A stretch of 49,648 nucleotides of DNA from Myxococcaceae bacterium. Lineage in GTDB: Bacteria > Myxococcota > Myxococcia > Myxococcales > Myxococcaceae. Numbering within the stretch: position 1 is the stretch's first letter; each line of letters starts with the position of its first letter. The notes beneath the pieces were generated by a model. The model was not told where the DNA came from. It worked only from the letters and a program-made list of their open reading frames with translations, and searched no databases. Positions 7,966 to 15,624 of the stretch are shown in pieces. Where the stretch lies: the NCBI GenBank assembly GCA_019686135.1, contig JADGHL010000026.1, positions 1 through 49,648 on the forward strand, written 5' to 3'. A program made the translations under genes and the position numbers.

Positions 7966-9024
7966 CTACTGACGGAGCGCGAAGACCCAGCTGTACCCGA
8001 GCTCCGCGGGCCCGCCCCGAGGCTGGGGGATCTGCGCGCGCATCACCGCCGAGACCAGACAGCGATCGAGCAGGTAATCCACCGCCTCCGCCTGCACGCC
8101 GACCGGGCTGACGCGCTCGGAGACCACCTGCGCGAAGGCCAGCCGTCCCGAGGGGAGCACCCTCAGCCTCAAGGTGCGCGCGCCCGCCACTCCGCCGCGG
8201 CGTGCGAGCGCCTCCTCCCAGCACTTCGAGATCTCCGGCTGGAGCCCTGCGAGCGCGGCCTTCACCTCCCCGCGGTCGACTTCGCCGGTGGCGTCGGTCA
8301 GGTTCGGGGGCTCGAAGTACGCGGCGACCTCGGAGAAGGGCGCGGGATCGCCCGGAGGCGTCCCGCGGGAGAAGTCGAACCGGAAGGTGCGCGGCCCCGG
8401 GTAGACCGTGGAGGCCAGCACCGCCTGCACACACCGCTCCGAGTCGTTCGCCGGCGCCGTCGGCACGAGTGTCTGGCCGGGCCCGCCGAGGAAGGTAGAG
8501 ACGCGGACCGGTTCGGTCCGGACGACGAACACCACGCCCGGCCTCAGCCCCGCGCCGTGGCGCACGCAGGCGTGCACGAGCGGGATCGGATCGAGCACGC
8601 CGCGGCGCTCGGTGAACCCCGCCGCGCCGGAGAGCAGCCGCACGTGCTCCAGCGTGGCCCACCCGTTCGGCGGCCGGCGGGGCGGCGAGACCTCGACGGT
8701 GTCGGGGACATCCGCTCGCCAGGGGTACTCCCAGAGCACCTGCCGCAGGCACCGGCCGGTGCTGTTGGAGGCGCCGTCGTGCGGCTCGAACATCACGTCG
8801 CGCAGCGTGCGCCCCTCGCGGATCAGCGTCAGGGTGACGCGCTCTTCGGGTGAGGCGTCCTCGGGCCAGCAAGGGCCCCACAAATGCTCCACCGCATAGG
8901 TGGGCGGCGGCAGGTTGGCGCGGGGCGCGGGCGAAGGCAGGCTCGCACACGCCGACACCAGCGCCAGAGCGGACGCGGCCCAAAGGCATGTGCGGGACAG
9001 GCCCGGCCCCGGATGAGGTCCCAT
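7966..9024 (-). CDS. AgmX/PglI-type lipoprotein with three degenerate repeats
   Basis: 352 residues. The signal peptide ends in a lipobox (LALVSAC, Cys26), so the mature protein should be lipid-anchored. Three segments share the layout 'Cys-Trp start, beta strands, Arg-Cys at the end': LWGPCWPE...GRCLRQVLW, LVHACVRH...ERCVQAVLA, and ISKCWEEAL...DRCLVSAVM. The third most resembles the AgmX/PglI C-terminal domain (a TonB-C-like fold) found in many myxobacterial envelope proteins with GRL or GxL turns (VLPSGRLAFAQVV). It lies 29 bp downstream of pdhC on the same strand, but its export makes a metabolic link unlikely. Role unknown; probably envelope-associated binding. Confidence 0.7.
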   Translation of the reverse strand: MGPHPGPGLSRTCLWAASALALVSACASLPSPAPRANLPPPTYAVEHLWGPCWPEDASPEERVTLTLIREGRTLRDVMFEPHDGASNSTGRCLRQVLWEYPWRADVPDTVEVSPPRRPPNGWATLEHVRLLSGAAGFTERRGVLDPIPLVHACVRHGAGLRPGVVFVVRTEPVRVSTFLGGPGQTLVPTAPANDSERCVQAVLASTVYPGPRTFRFDFSRGTPPGDPAPFSEVAAYFEPPNLTDATGEVDRGEVKAALAGLQPEISKCWEEALARRGGVAGARTLRLRVLPSGRLAFAQVVSERVSPVGVQAEAVDYLLDRCLVSAVMRAQIPQPRGGPAELGYSWVFALRQ

Positions 9025-9040
9025 TACGCCTGCGACTCTA

Positions 9041-9054
9041 AGCGACGTGTCGCT
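9041..9054 (-). terminator. Short hairpin at the end of pdhC
   Basis: AGCGAC-GT-GTCGCT forms a perfect 6-bp inverted repeat immediately after and touching the pdhC stop codon. There is no T-run, so at best it is a weak or Rho-assisted terminator or an mRNA 3'-end stabiliser between pdhC and the lipoprotein gene. Confidence 0.3.
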
Positions 9055-10655
9055 CAGAACAACAAGCGCAACGGGTGCTCCAGCAGCGCCTTGAGCTCCT
9101 TGAGGTACTGCGCGCCCAGCGCCCCGTCGATGACGCGGTGATCGACCGAGAGCGTCGCGGTCATCATCCGGCGGATCACCATCTGCCCGTTGCGGACGAC
9201 GACCTTCTCCGCCGCCTGCCCCACCGCGAGGATGGCCGCCTGGGGCGGATTGATGATCGCCCCGAACTCGTCGATCCCGTACATCCCGAGGTTGGAGATG
9301 GTGATGCTACCGCCCTGGTACTCCTCCGGGCGGAGGTGACGGCTCCGGGCGCGCTCCGCCAGCTCGCGGGACTCGGCGGAGATCTGCGCCAGGCCCTTCT
9401 GATCGGCGTCGCGAATGATGGGCGTGATGAGGCCGTCCTCCAGCGCCACGGCAATGCCCACGTCGACGGTGTCGTGCTGCAGCACGTGGTCTCCCTGGAA
9501 CCACACGTTCATCTGCGGCACGCGGCGCAGCGCGATCGCCATCGCCTTCACGATGATGTCGTTGACCGAGATCTTCGACTCGACCTGCTTCGCCTCGTCG
9601 CGGATCTTCAGGGCCTCGTCCATCTCGATCTCGACGGTGAGGTAGAAGTGGGGCACCCCCGGCTTCACCTCGGCCATCCGCTGGGCGATGACCCGGCGCA
9701 TCGTGGAGAGCTCGACGCGCCGGGGCTCCGGCCGCGGTCCGGCGCGGAGCGGCACACCGAACGCGGGCGCCAGGGCCTTCGCTGCCGGCGCGGCCACCGG
9801 CGCCTTCAAGGCAGCTTCGACGTCGCGGCGGATGATCCGTCCCGAGGGCCCGGACCCGGCGATGGCGCCAAGGTCCAACCCGCGCTCCTTCGCGATCCGC
9901 CGAGCCAGCGGCGAGGCGAAGATGCGGCCCTCTGGCTTCGGCTGCGGCGCAGGCGGAACCGGCGCGGCGGGCTCGGGGACCACTGCCTCCTTCGGAGCGG
10001 GCTGGGCGGGCGCCGGGGCCGCGCTCGGCGCCGGAGCGCCTCCCACAGCAGGGATCCGCGCACCCTTCGGGCCCACGTAGCCGATCGGCGCGCCCACCTT
10101 CGCGGTGCTGCCCGCAGGGACGACGATCTTCAGCAGCACGCCCTCGTCGTAGGCCTCGATCTGCAGGTTGGACTTGTCGGTCTCCACCTCGGCGATGGCT
10201 TCGCCGCTCGAGACCTTGTCGCCCTCCTGCTTGAGCCAGGCGGTGATCTTCCCCTCCACCATGGTGGGCGAGAGCGCCGGCATCAGCACGGCGGTCGCCT
10301 CGGGCCCGCCGCCACCGGACGCAGGCGGAGCCTGGGGCGGCGCGGGCGGAGCGGGCGGCGCCGCGGGCTTCGCTGGCGCGGGCTTCTCAGCGGGCGGCGC
10401 GGTGGTGACCTTCTCCCCCTTCTCACCGATCCAAGCGATCGGCGCGCCGACCTCGGCGGAAGCGCCTTCGGGCGTCTGGATGGCGATCAGGTAGCCATCT
10501 TCGTAGCTCTCGATCTCCAGGTTCGACTTGTCCGTCTCCACCTCGGCGACCGCCTCGCCGCTGGAGACCCTGTCGCCCACCTGTTTCCGCCAGCGGGTGA
10601 TCTTCCCCTCCTTCATCGTCGGGGAGAGGGCGGGCATCTGGATCGGCTTAGCCAC
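9054..10655 (-). CDS. pdhC: Pyruvate dehydrogenase E2, dihydrolipoamide acetyltransferase
   Basis: 533 residues. It transfers acetyl groups from E1 to CoA in the pyruvate dehydrogenase complex. There are two tandem lipoyl domains, with lipoylated Lys in VETDKSNLEIES (K43) and again in VETDKSNLQIEA, joined by Ala/Pro linkers. A peripheral-subunit-binding domain follows (FASPLARRIAKERGLDL...GRIIRRDVEAAL), then the catalytic domain with H506 and D510 in SVDHRVIDG. The start is GTG at 10655, inside the end of pdhB (8-bp overlap), which implies translational coupling. It is the last gene of pdhABC. No E3 (lpd) is present in the window. Confidence 0.95.
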   Translation of the reverse strand: MAKPIQMPALSPTMKEGKITRWRKQVGDRVSSGEAVAEVETDKSNLEIESYEDGYLIAIQTPEGASAEVGAPIAWIGEKGEKVTTAPPAEKPAPAKPAAPPAPPAPPQAPPASGGGGPEATAVLMPALSPTMVEGKITAWLKQEGDKVSSGEAIAEVETDKSNLQIEAYDEGVLLKIVVPAGSTAKVGAPIGYVGPKGARIPAVGGAPAPSAAPAPAQPAPKEAVVPEPAAPVPPAPQPKPEGRIFASPLARRIAKERGLDLGAIAGSGPSGRIIRRDVEAALKAPVAAPAAKALAPAFGVPLRAGPRPEPRRVELSTMRRVIAQRMAEVKPGVPHFYLTVEIEMDEALKIRDEAKQVESKISVNDIIVKAMAIALRRVPQMNVWFQGDHVLQHDTVDVGIAVALEDGLITPIIRDADQKGLAQISAESRELAERARSRHLRPEEYQGGSITISNLGMYGIDEFGAIINPPQAAILAVGQAAEKVVVRNGQMVIRRMMTATLSVDHRVIDGALGAQYLKELKALLEHPLRLLF

Positions 10656-11628
10656 GGTAGAGCACCTTGTTTACGGCTTCGGCGATCCGCGGGACGGAGG
10701 GCTCGGCCGCCGCTTCGAGGTTCGCCGCGTACGAGATGGACACCGGCAGCTGCGTCACCCGCTCCACCGGCGCGTCGAGATAGTCGAAGGCCTTCGACTG
10801 GATCAGATCCACCACGGTGGCACCGACCCCGCAGAACGCCCAGTCCTCCTCCACGATGACCGCCCGGTTGGTCTTCTTCACGGACTCGAGAATGCGCTCC
10901 TCGTCGAGCGGGCGGATGGTCCGCAGGTCGACCACCTCCGCGTCGATGCCATTCTTGGCGAGCTCCTCCGCGGCGGCGAGGGAGAAGTGGACCTGGCGTC
11001 CGTACGTGATGAGGGTGACGTCCTTCCCCTCCCGCTTCACGTCCGCCTCGCCGATGGGGATGGTGTACTCGCCCTCCGGGACCTCGCCCTTCACGCTGTA
11101 GAGCTTCTCGTGCTCGAACATGATGACCGGGTTCTCGTCCCGGATCGCGCTCTTGAGCAGGCCCTTGGCGTCCTTCGGCGTGCCCGGGAAGATCACCTTC
11201 AGCCCCGGAAAGTGCGCGTACTGCGCCTCGAGCGACTGCGAGTGCTGCGACGAGAGCCGCCCGCCGATCCCAGTGGGGCCGCGGAAGACGATCGGACAGC
11301 GCAGCTGGCCGCCGGACATGTGGCGGAGCTTGGCCGCGTTGTTGACGATCTGATCCATCGCCAGGATGGCGAAGTTCCAGGTCATCATCTCGATCACCGG
11401 CCTCAGGCCCACCATCGCCGCGCCGGTGCCCAGGCCTGCAAAGCCCAGCTCGGAGATCGGCGCGTCCACCACCCGCGCGCTCCCGAACCGATCCAGAAGG
11501 CCCTGCGACACCTTGAAGGCGCCGTTGTAGCGGCCGACCTCCTCGCCCATCAAAAAGACGCGGTGGTCGCGCTCCATCTCCTCGGCGAGCGCCTGGTTCA
11601 ACGCCTCTCGATACATCAACTCCGGCAT
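10648..11628 (-). CDS. pdhB: Pyruvate dehydrogenase E1 beta subunit
   Basis: 326 residues, the usual length. It starts at the ATG at 11628 (MPELMYREALNQALAEEM) and carries the conserved FLMGEEVGRYNGAFKVSQGL, APISELGFAG, and the C-terminal transketolase segment VVDLRTIRPLDEERILESV. With PdhA it forms the thiamine-dependent decarboxylase of the complex. It lies 5 bp after pdhA and overlaps pdhC by 8 bp. The frame continues open upstream but that part is a shadow of pdhA. Confidence 0.96.
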   Translation of the reverse strand: MPELMYREALNQALAEEMERDHRVFLMGEEVGRYNGAFKVSQGLLDRFGSARVVDAPISELGFAGLGTGAAMVGLRPVIEMMTWNFAILAMDQIVNNAAKLRHMSGGQLRCPIVFRGPTGIGGRLSSQHSQSLEAQYAHFPGLKVIFPGTPKDAKGLLKSAIRDENPVIMFEHEKLYSVKGEVPEGEYTIPIGEADVKREGKDVTLITYGRQVHFSLAAAEELAKNGIDAEVVDLRTIRPLDEERILESVKKTNRAVIVEEDWAFCGVGATVVDLIQSKAFDYLDAPVERVTQLPVSISYAANLEAAAEPSVPRIAEAVNKVLYRG

Positions 11629-11633
11629 GTCCG

Positions 11634-12743
11634 TTATCCCGCCTTCTTCGCCGGCTGGCGCGGCTCCACTTCCCAGGTGACCTTCAGATCCGGAGGCGGC
11701 GTCTCCGGCCAGCTCTCGACCTTCTTGCCCAATACGCGCTCGCGCGGCTTGACGTCCTCCTCGCCCTCCTCCACCAGGATGTCCCGCCAGATCTCCTCCA
11801 GCGCGGGCTCCGGAGAGGCGTCCGCGAACGCCACCGCTTCGTCGACCTCCTTCTTGACCTCCTCGTCGATCGCGGTGAGATCCTCCTCCTTCGCGATCTT
11901 CTTCTTCACGAGGTACTCGCGGAGCTTGAGGATGGGGTCGCGCTTCATCTCCTCCTCCACCTCCGCGCGCTGGCGGTAGGTGGCGGGGTCGGCCATCGAG
12001 TGGCCGCGGAAGCGGTAGGTGAGCGCCTCCATCAGCACCGGGCCCTTGCCCTTGCGCGCGTAGTCGATGGCGTCGGTCATCGCCTCGTAGACGGCGAGCA
12101 CGTCCATCCCGTCCATCTGTTCGCCGCGCATCGCGTACGCGCTGGCGCGCCGGGCGATCTCCGGGACTGCAGCCACGCGGTCGATCGCCGTGCCCATCCC
12201 GTACCGGTTGTTCTCGCAGATGTAGATGACCGGCAGCTTCCACTTCGACGCCATGTTGAGCGACTCGTGGAAGGATCCCTGGTTGGCGGCGGCCTCGCCG
12301 AAGAAGCAGAGAGTGACGCGGTCCTCGTTGCAGTACTTCGACTTCCAGCCCATCCCGGTGGCGAGCGGGATCTGCCCGCCGACGATGCCGTAGCCGCCGT
12401 AGAAGTAGTGCTCGAGGTCGATGATGTGCATCGACCCGCCCTTGCCCTTGCAGTAGCCGGCGTCGCGGCCGAACAGCTCCGCCATCACCATCCCCGCGTC
12501 CGCGCCGCGGGCGAGCGCATGGCCGTGCTCGCGGTAGGCGGCGATCATGTAGTCGTCCGGCCGCGCCGCTTCGACGGCGCCGACCGCGACCGCCTCCTGG
12601 CCGATGTAGAGGTGACAGAAGCCGGCGATCTTCCGGAGCCCGTACTGCTGGCCGGCGCGCTCTTCGAAACGCCGCACCAGGTACATCTTCCGGTACATCG
12701 TCAGCAGCTGATCCTTCGTTGGCGTCGCCTGGGTGGGTGGCAT
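11634..12743 (-). CDS. pdhA: Pyruvate dehydrogenase E1 alpha subunit
   Basis: 369 residues from the ATG at 12743 (MPPTQATPTKDQLLTMYRKM), chosen over an in-frame start at 12809 because homologues begin around MYRKM and a GGAG lies upstream. Conserved features are YREHGHALARG, the GGYGIVGGQIPLATG loop, and the thiamine-binding stretch ending in CENNRYGMGT. The usual GDG of the thiamine/Mg motif is here GEA (G149-E150-A151, in CFFGEAAANQG). Glu may replace the metal-binding Asp. The C-terminal ~60 residues are acidic and longer than in many PdhA. First gene of pdhABC. Confidence 0.95.
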   Translation of the reverse strand: MPPTQATPTKDQLLTMYRKMYLVRRFEERAGQQYGLRKIAGFCHLYIGQEAVAVGAVEAARPDDYMIAAYREHGHALARGADAGMVMAELFGRDAGYCKGKGGSMHIIDLEHYFYGGYGIVGGQIPLATGMGWKSKYCNEDRVTLCFFGEAAANQGSFHESLNMASKWKLPVIYICENNRYGMGTAIDRVAAVPEIARRASAYAMRGEQMDGMDVLAVYEAMTDAIDYARKGKGPVLMEALTYRFRGHSMADPATYRQRAEVEEEMKRDPILKLREYLVKKKIAKEEDLTAIDEEVKKEVDEAVAFADASPEPALEEIWRDILVEEGEEDVKPRERVLGKKVESWPETPPPDLKVTWEVEPRQPAKKAG

Positions 12744-12851
12744 GGCGGGCGCTCCATAGCGTTCGCGGAGGTGCACTTCAAAGGGATTCCGGATGCCGCG
12801 CCGCGCCATGTCCGCTCGGTGCGAACCGGCGCTGCGCGTGTCCCGTAAGCG
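12744..12851. promoter_or_regulatory. Intergenic region upstream of pdhA
   Basis: 108 bp between the HAD phosphatase stop and the pdhA start, both on the minus strand. It is the likely site of the pdh promoter. No operator or clear promoter boxes are recognised. Confidence 0.3.
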
Positions 12852-13586
12852 TCAGTAATCGAAGTGTGGAACGGAGACGATTCCGTCGAGGAGCTCCACC
12901 GGACGTCCGGAGTGATCGGTCGCGAGGTGGATGACCGTCGCCTCGGGGAACTGGCGCCGGTAGTCGTTGGCGTGGGTCGGCTCGTTGTCGAAGGCGGCGA
13001 TCACCGTACCGAGCGCGCGGAGCCGCGCGTGCGCGTCGCGCTTGAACGTGTCGTCGTCCACGCGCAGCGAGGGCTTCATGATGAGGTGCACGCGCGGTTG
13101 ATCCGGTGTGGGGAAGCCGTGCCGCTTCATCGCGCCCACCGAGCCCTCGCGCATCCCCTCGTGGCGGCCGGTGACGTAGGCCAGCGTGGCGCCGGTCTCC
13201 AGCACTTTCGCCAAAAAGCGCGCCGCGCCGTCGATCGCCTCGTCGTCCAGGCAGTAGGGGCTGGTGAAGAAGCGCTCCTGCCAGAAGCTCTTCGCGTCCG
13301 GGTAGATCCGCTCGGCTTCTTCGGCGGAGAGGCCGCAGTTGCGGAACGCCGCGCGCAGGTCCCAGCCGGAGTCGAAGTGCCGTGCCTCGCAGCGGGTGAG
13401 CGGCAGAAGGCCGCGGGCCTCGCCGTACTCGCGCACGATGCGCGCCTGGCGGGGCCGGTTGTCGAAGAGCGTGGAGTCGAGATCGAAGGCGAGGACCGCC
13501 TGCGCGCCGAGCTGCCGGCCGCGGTCCAAGATCGCGTCGAGGGTCTTGTGCCAGCCGTCCTGGATGCGGTGCCGGAAGTCGGTCAT
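12852..13586 (-). CDS. HAD-family phosphohydrolase
   Basis: 244 residues. It has HAD motif I FDLDSTLFDN (nucleophile and acid/base Asp), motif II AYVTGRHEGM, a Lys of motif III within the MKPSLRVDD-FKRDA stretch, and motif IV-like FDNEPTHANDY. The cap region includes a helical insert (FFTSPYCLDDEAIDGAARFL). There is no signal peptide, so it should act in the cytoplasm. The substrate is unknown. The overall layout resembles acid-phosphatase-like or nucleotidase-like HADs. It is divergent from the repair gene at 13700. Confidence 0.8.
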   Translation of the reverse strand: MTDFRHRIQDGWHKTLDAILDRGRQLGAQAVLAFDLDSTLFDNRPRQARIVREYGEARGLLPLTRCEARHFDSGWDLRAAFRNCGLSAEEAERIYPDAKSFWQERFFTSPYCLDDEAIDGAARFLAKVLETGATLAYVTGRHEGMREGSVGAMKRHGFPTPDQPRVHLIMKPSLRVDDDTFKRDAHARLRALGTVIAAFDNEPTHANDYRRQFPEATVIHLATDHSGRPVELLDGIVSVPHFDY

Positions 13587-13699
13587 GCGACCTGTGGCAA
13601 GTACCCCAACCCCGCCGCGCGCGCCACCCCGCGTTCGCCCCGGGGCGACGTCCGAATCCCGCCAGACCTCGCCGCGCCCGGCCGCTAGATTCGACGGTG

Positions 13700-15139
13700 A
13701 TGGTGCTGGACCCCGACACCTGCTACCGCGCGCTGAAGAGCCGCGACGTGCGCTTCGATGGACGGTTCTTCACCGCGGTGAAGACCACGGGGATCTACTG
13801 CCGCCCCATCTGCCCGGCGAAGACGCCGCTGCGCCGGAACGTGACGTTCTTCGCCTGTGCCGCGGCCGCCGAGGAGGCGGGTTTCCGGCCGTGCCGGCGC
13901 TGCCGCCCGGACGCCGCCCCCAGAACGCCCACGTGGATGGGCGCCTCCGCCACCGTCTCCCGCGCGTTGAGGTTGATCGAGGAAGGCGCGCTCGATGGTG
14001 GATCGGTGGAGGCGCTGGCCGAACGCGTCGGCGTGGGCAGCCGCCAGCTGCATCGGCTGTTCACCGAGCACCTGGGCACCTCCCCCGTGCGGATTGCCCG
14101 CTCGCATCGCGCCCACTTCGCCCGCGCGCTGCTGGACGCGACGGACTGGCCGGTGGCGAAGGTCGCGCACGAGGCCGGCTTCGGGAGCGTGCGGCGGTTC
14201 AACGAGGTGATCCGCGCCGCGTTCGGTGCTCCGCCGACTGAGCTCCGGCGCGAGCGGGCGCGCACCGCCGGGCTCACCCTTCGCCTCGCGCTGCGCCCAC
14301 CATACGACTGGGACGCGCTCCTCTCCTTCCTCGCGCCGCGCGCGATCCCCGGGGTGGAGCACATCGACGCGGGCGTCTACCGCCGCACCTTCGACGGCGG
14401 CTGGCTGCAGGTGCGCCCGGACGAAGGACACGCGCTGGTTCTCACCGTCACGCCCACGCGTCCGCTGCGCGGCGAGCTCATGGCGATCACCCGCCGGATC
14501 CGCCGGATGTTCGACCTCAACGCCGATCCGCTGGCGATCGCAGCCGTCCTCTCCGCCGATCCGCTGCTCGCGCCATCAGTACGGGCCCGCCCGGGGCTGC
14601 GCGTCCCCGGCGCGTGGGATCCGTTCGAGACGTGCGTGCGGGCCATCCTCGGGCAGCAGGTGAGCGTGCGCGCGGCGACGACGCTGAGCGGGAGGCTGGT
14701 CGAACGCTTCGGGACGCAGATCGACGGCGGGCCGCTCGGGCTGACGCACCACTTCCCCACTCCGGCGAAGCTGGAGCGCGCCGCGATCGAGTCGATCGGC
14801 GTGCCCCGCGCGCGCGCCGAGTGCATCCGGGCCATCGCTCGCGCCGCCGGGACGCTGAGCGAGCCCGCCGGATCGCTGGACGCCTTAATCGCCCGGCTCA
14901 CCGCGCTACCCGGCATCGGCCCCTGGACCGCGCACTACCTGGCGATGCGCGTCTTCCGCGAACCGGACGCGTTCCCTTCCGGCGATCTCGTCCTTCGCAA
15001 GGCCGCGCAGACATCCACGCCGCGCGCGCTCGAGGCCCGCGCCGAATCCTGGCGCCCGTGGCGGGCCTACGCCGCCATGCACCTGTGGGCGCCCTTCACC
15101 CAACCGGAGTCCAACCATGATCGAGCTCTCGCGCGTTGA
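13700..15139 (+). CDS. alkA: Ada-type zinc/AraC/AlkA fusion: 3-methyladenine DNA glycosylase 2 and regulator
   Basis: 479 residues from the ATG at 13700 (a GTG at 13697 is adjacent). Residues 1-75 form an Ada metal-binding domain with C34, C38, C65 and C68; the spacing is identical to E. coli Ada C38, C42, C69, C72, so it can probably accept methyl groups from DNA phosphotriesters. An AraC helix-turn-helix follows (about 85-190), then an AlkA N-domain and the HhH-GPD glycosylase domain, with LPGIGPWTAHYLAMR and catalytic D429 in SGDLVL. It excises alkylated bases and presumably regulates its own operon. The last 23 bp overlap ogt. Confidence 0.92.
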   Translation: MVLDPDTCYRALKSRDVRFDGRFFTAVKTTGIYCRPICPAKTPLRRNVTFFACAAAAEEAGFRPCRRCRPDAAPRTPTWMGASATVSRALRLIEEGALDGGSVEALAERVGVGSRQLHRLFTEHLGTSPVRIARSHRAHFARALLDATDWPVAKVAHEAGFGSVRRFNEVIRAAFGAPPTELRRERARTAGLTLRLALRPPYDWDALLSFLAPRAIPGVEHIDAGVYRRTFDGGWLQVRPDEGHALVLTVTPTRPLRGELMAITRRIRRMFDLNADPLAIAAVLSADPLLAPSVRARPGLRVPGAWDPFETCVRAILGQQVSVRAATTLSGRLVERFGTQIDGGPLGLTHHFPTPAKLERAAIESIGVPRARAECIRAIARAAGTLSEPAGSLDALIARLTALPGIGPWTAHYLAMRVFREPDAFPSGDLVLRKAAQTSTPRALEARAESWRPWRAYAAMHLWAPFTQPESNHDRALAR

Positions 15140-15620
15140 TTCCCCGATCGGCATCCTCACCCTCGCGGTCAGCGGACGCGGCCTGCACGCGCTGCACCTG
15201 GGCGCCGACGGACTGGAGCCCTTCAAGGAACCCACCCGCGAGGTGAAGCGGCCGCCCCGGGAGATCGCCGAGGCGCTCGAGGCCTACTTCGGCGGTGCGC
15301 TCCGGGCGATCGACGATGTGCCGGTGTGCGCGGAAGGAACCCCGTTCCAGCACAGAGTCTGGGACGCGCTGCGGACGATCCCCGCCGGTCAGACCTGGAC
15401 CTACGGGCATCTGGCGCACGCCATCGGCCACCCCACGGCGGTGCGAGCGGTGGGCGCTGCGAACGGACGAAACCCGGTGGCGATCGTCGTCCCCTGCCAC
15501 CGCGTCATCGCCGCCAACGGAACGCTGCACGGCTACGGCGGAGGCCTCGACAAGAAGCGCTGGCTCCTCCAACACGAAGGCAGCTGGCCGAAACAGTTCG
15601 GGGTGTTTGGTGAGTCGTGA
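15117..15620 (+). CDS. ogt: Methylated-DNA-protein cysteine methyltransferase
   Basis: 167 residues. It repairs O6-alkylguanine by irreversible transfer to C127 in the signature VVPCHRV. The DNA-binding wing and Asn-hinge are visible in TYGHLAHAIGHPTAVRAVGAANGRNP. It overlaps the upstream glycosylase gene by 23 bp. The pair together supplies all the parts of Ada (phosphotriester acceptor, AraC regulator, O6-methylguanine transferase) plus AlkA, distributed over two polypeptides. Confidence 0.95.
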   Translation: MIELSRVDSPIGILTLAVSGRGLHALHLGADGLEPFKEPTREVKRPPREIAEALEAYFGGALRAIDDVPVCAEGTPFQHRVWDALRTIPAGQTWTYGHLAHAIGHPTAVRAVGAANGRNPVAIVVPCHRVIAANGTLHGYGGGLDKKRWLLQHEGSWPKQFGVFGES

Positions 15621-15624
15621 GTCG

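Noticed and set aside
9075-10859. 594-codon plus-strand frame across pdhC
   Set aside because: Antisense shadow of a dihydrolipoamide acetyltransferase with complete motifs.
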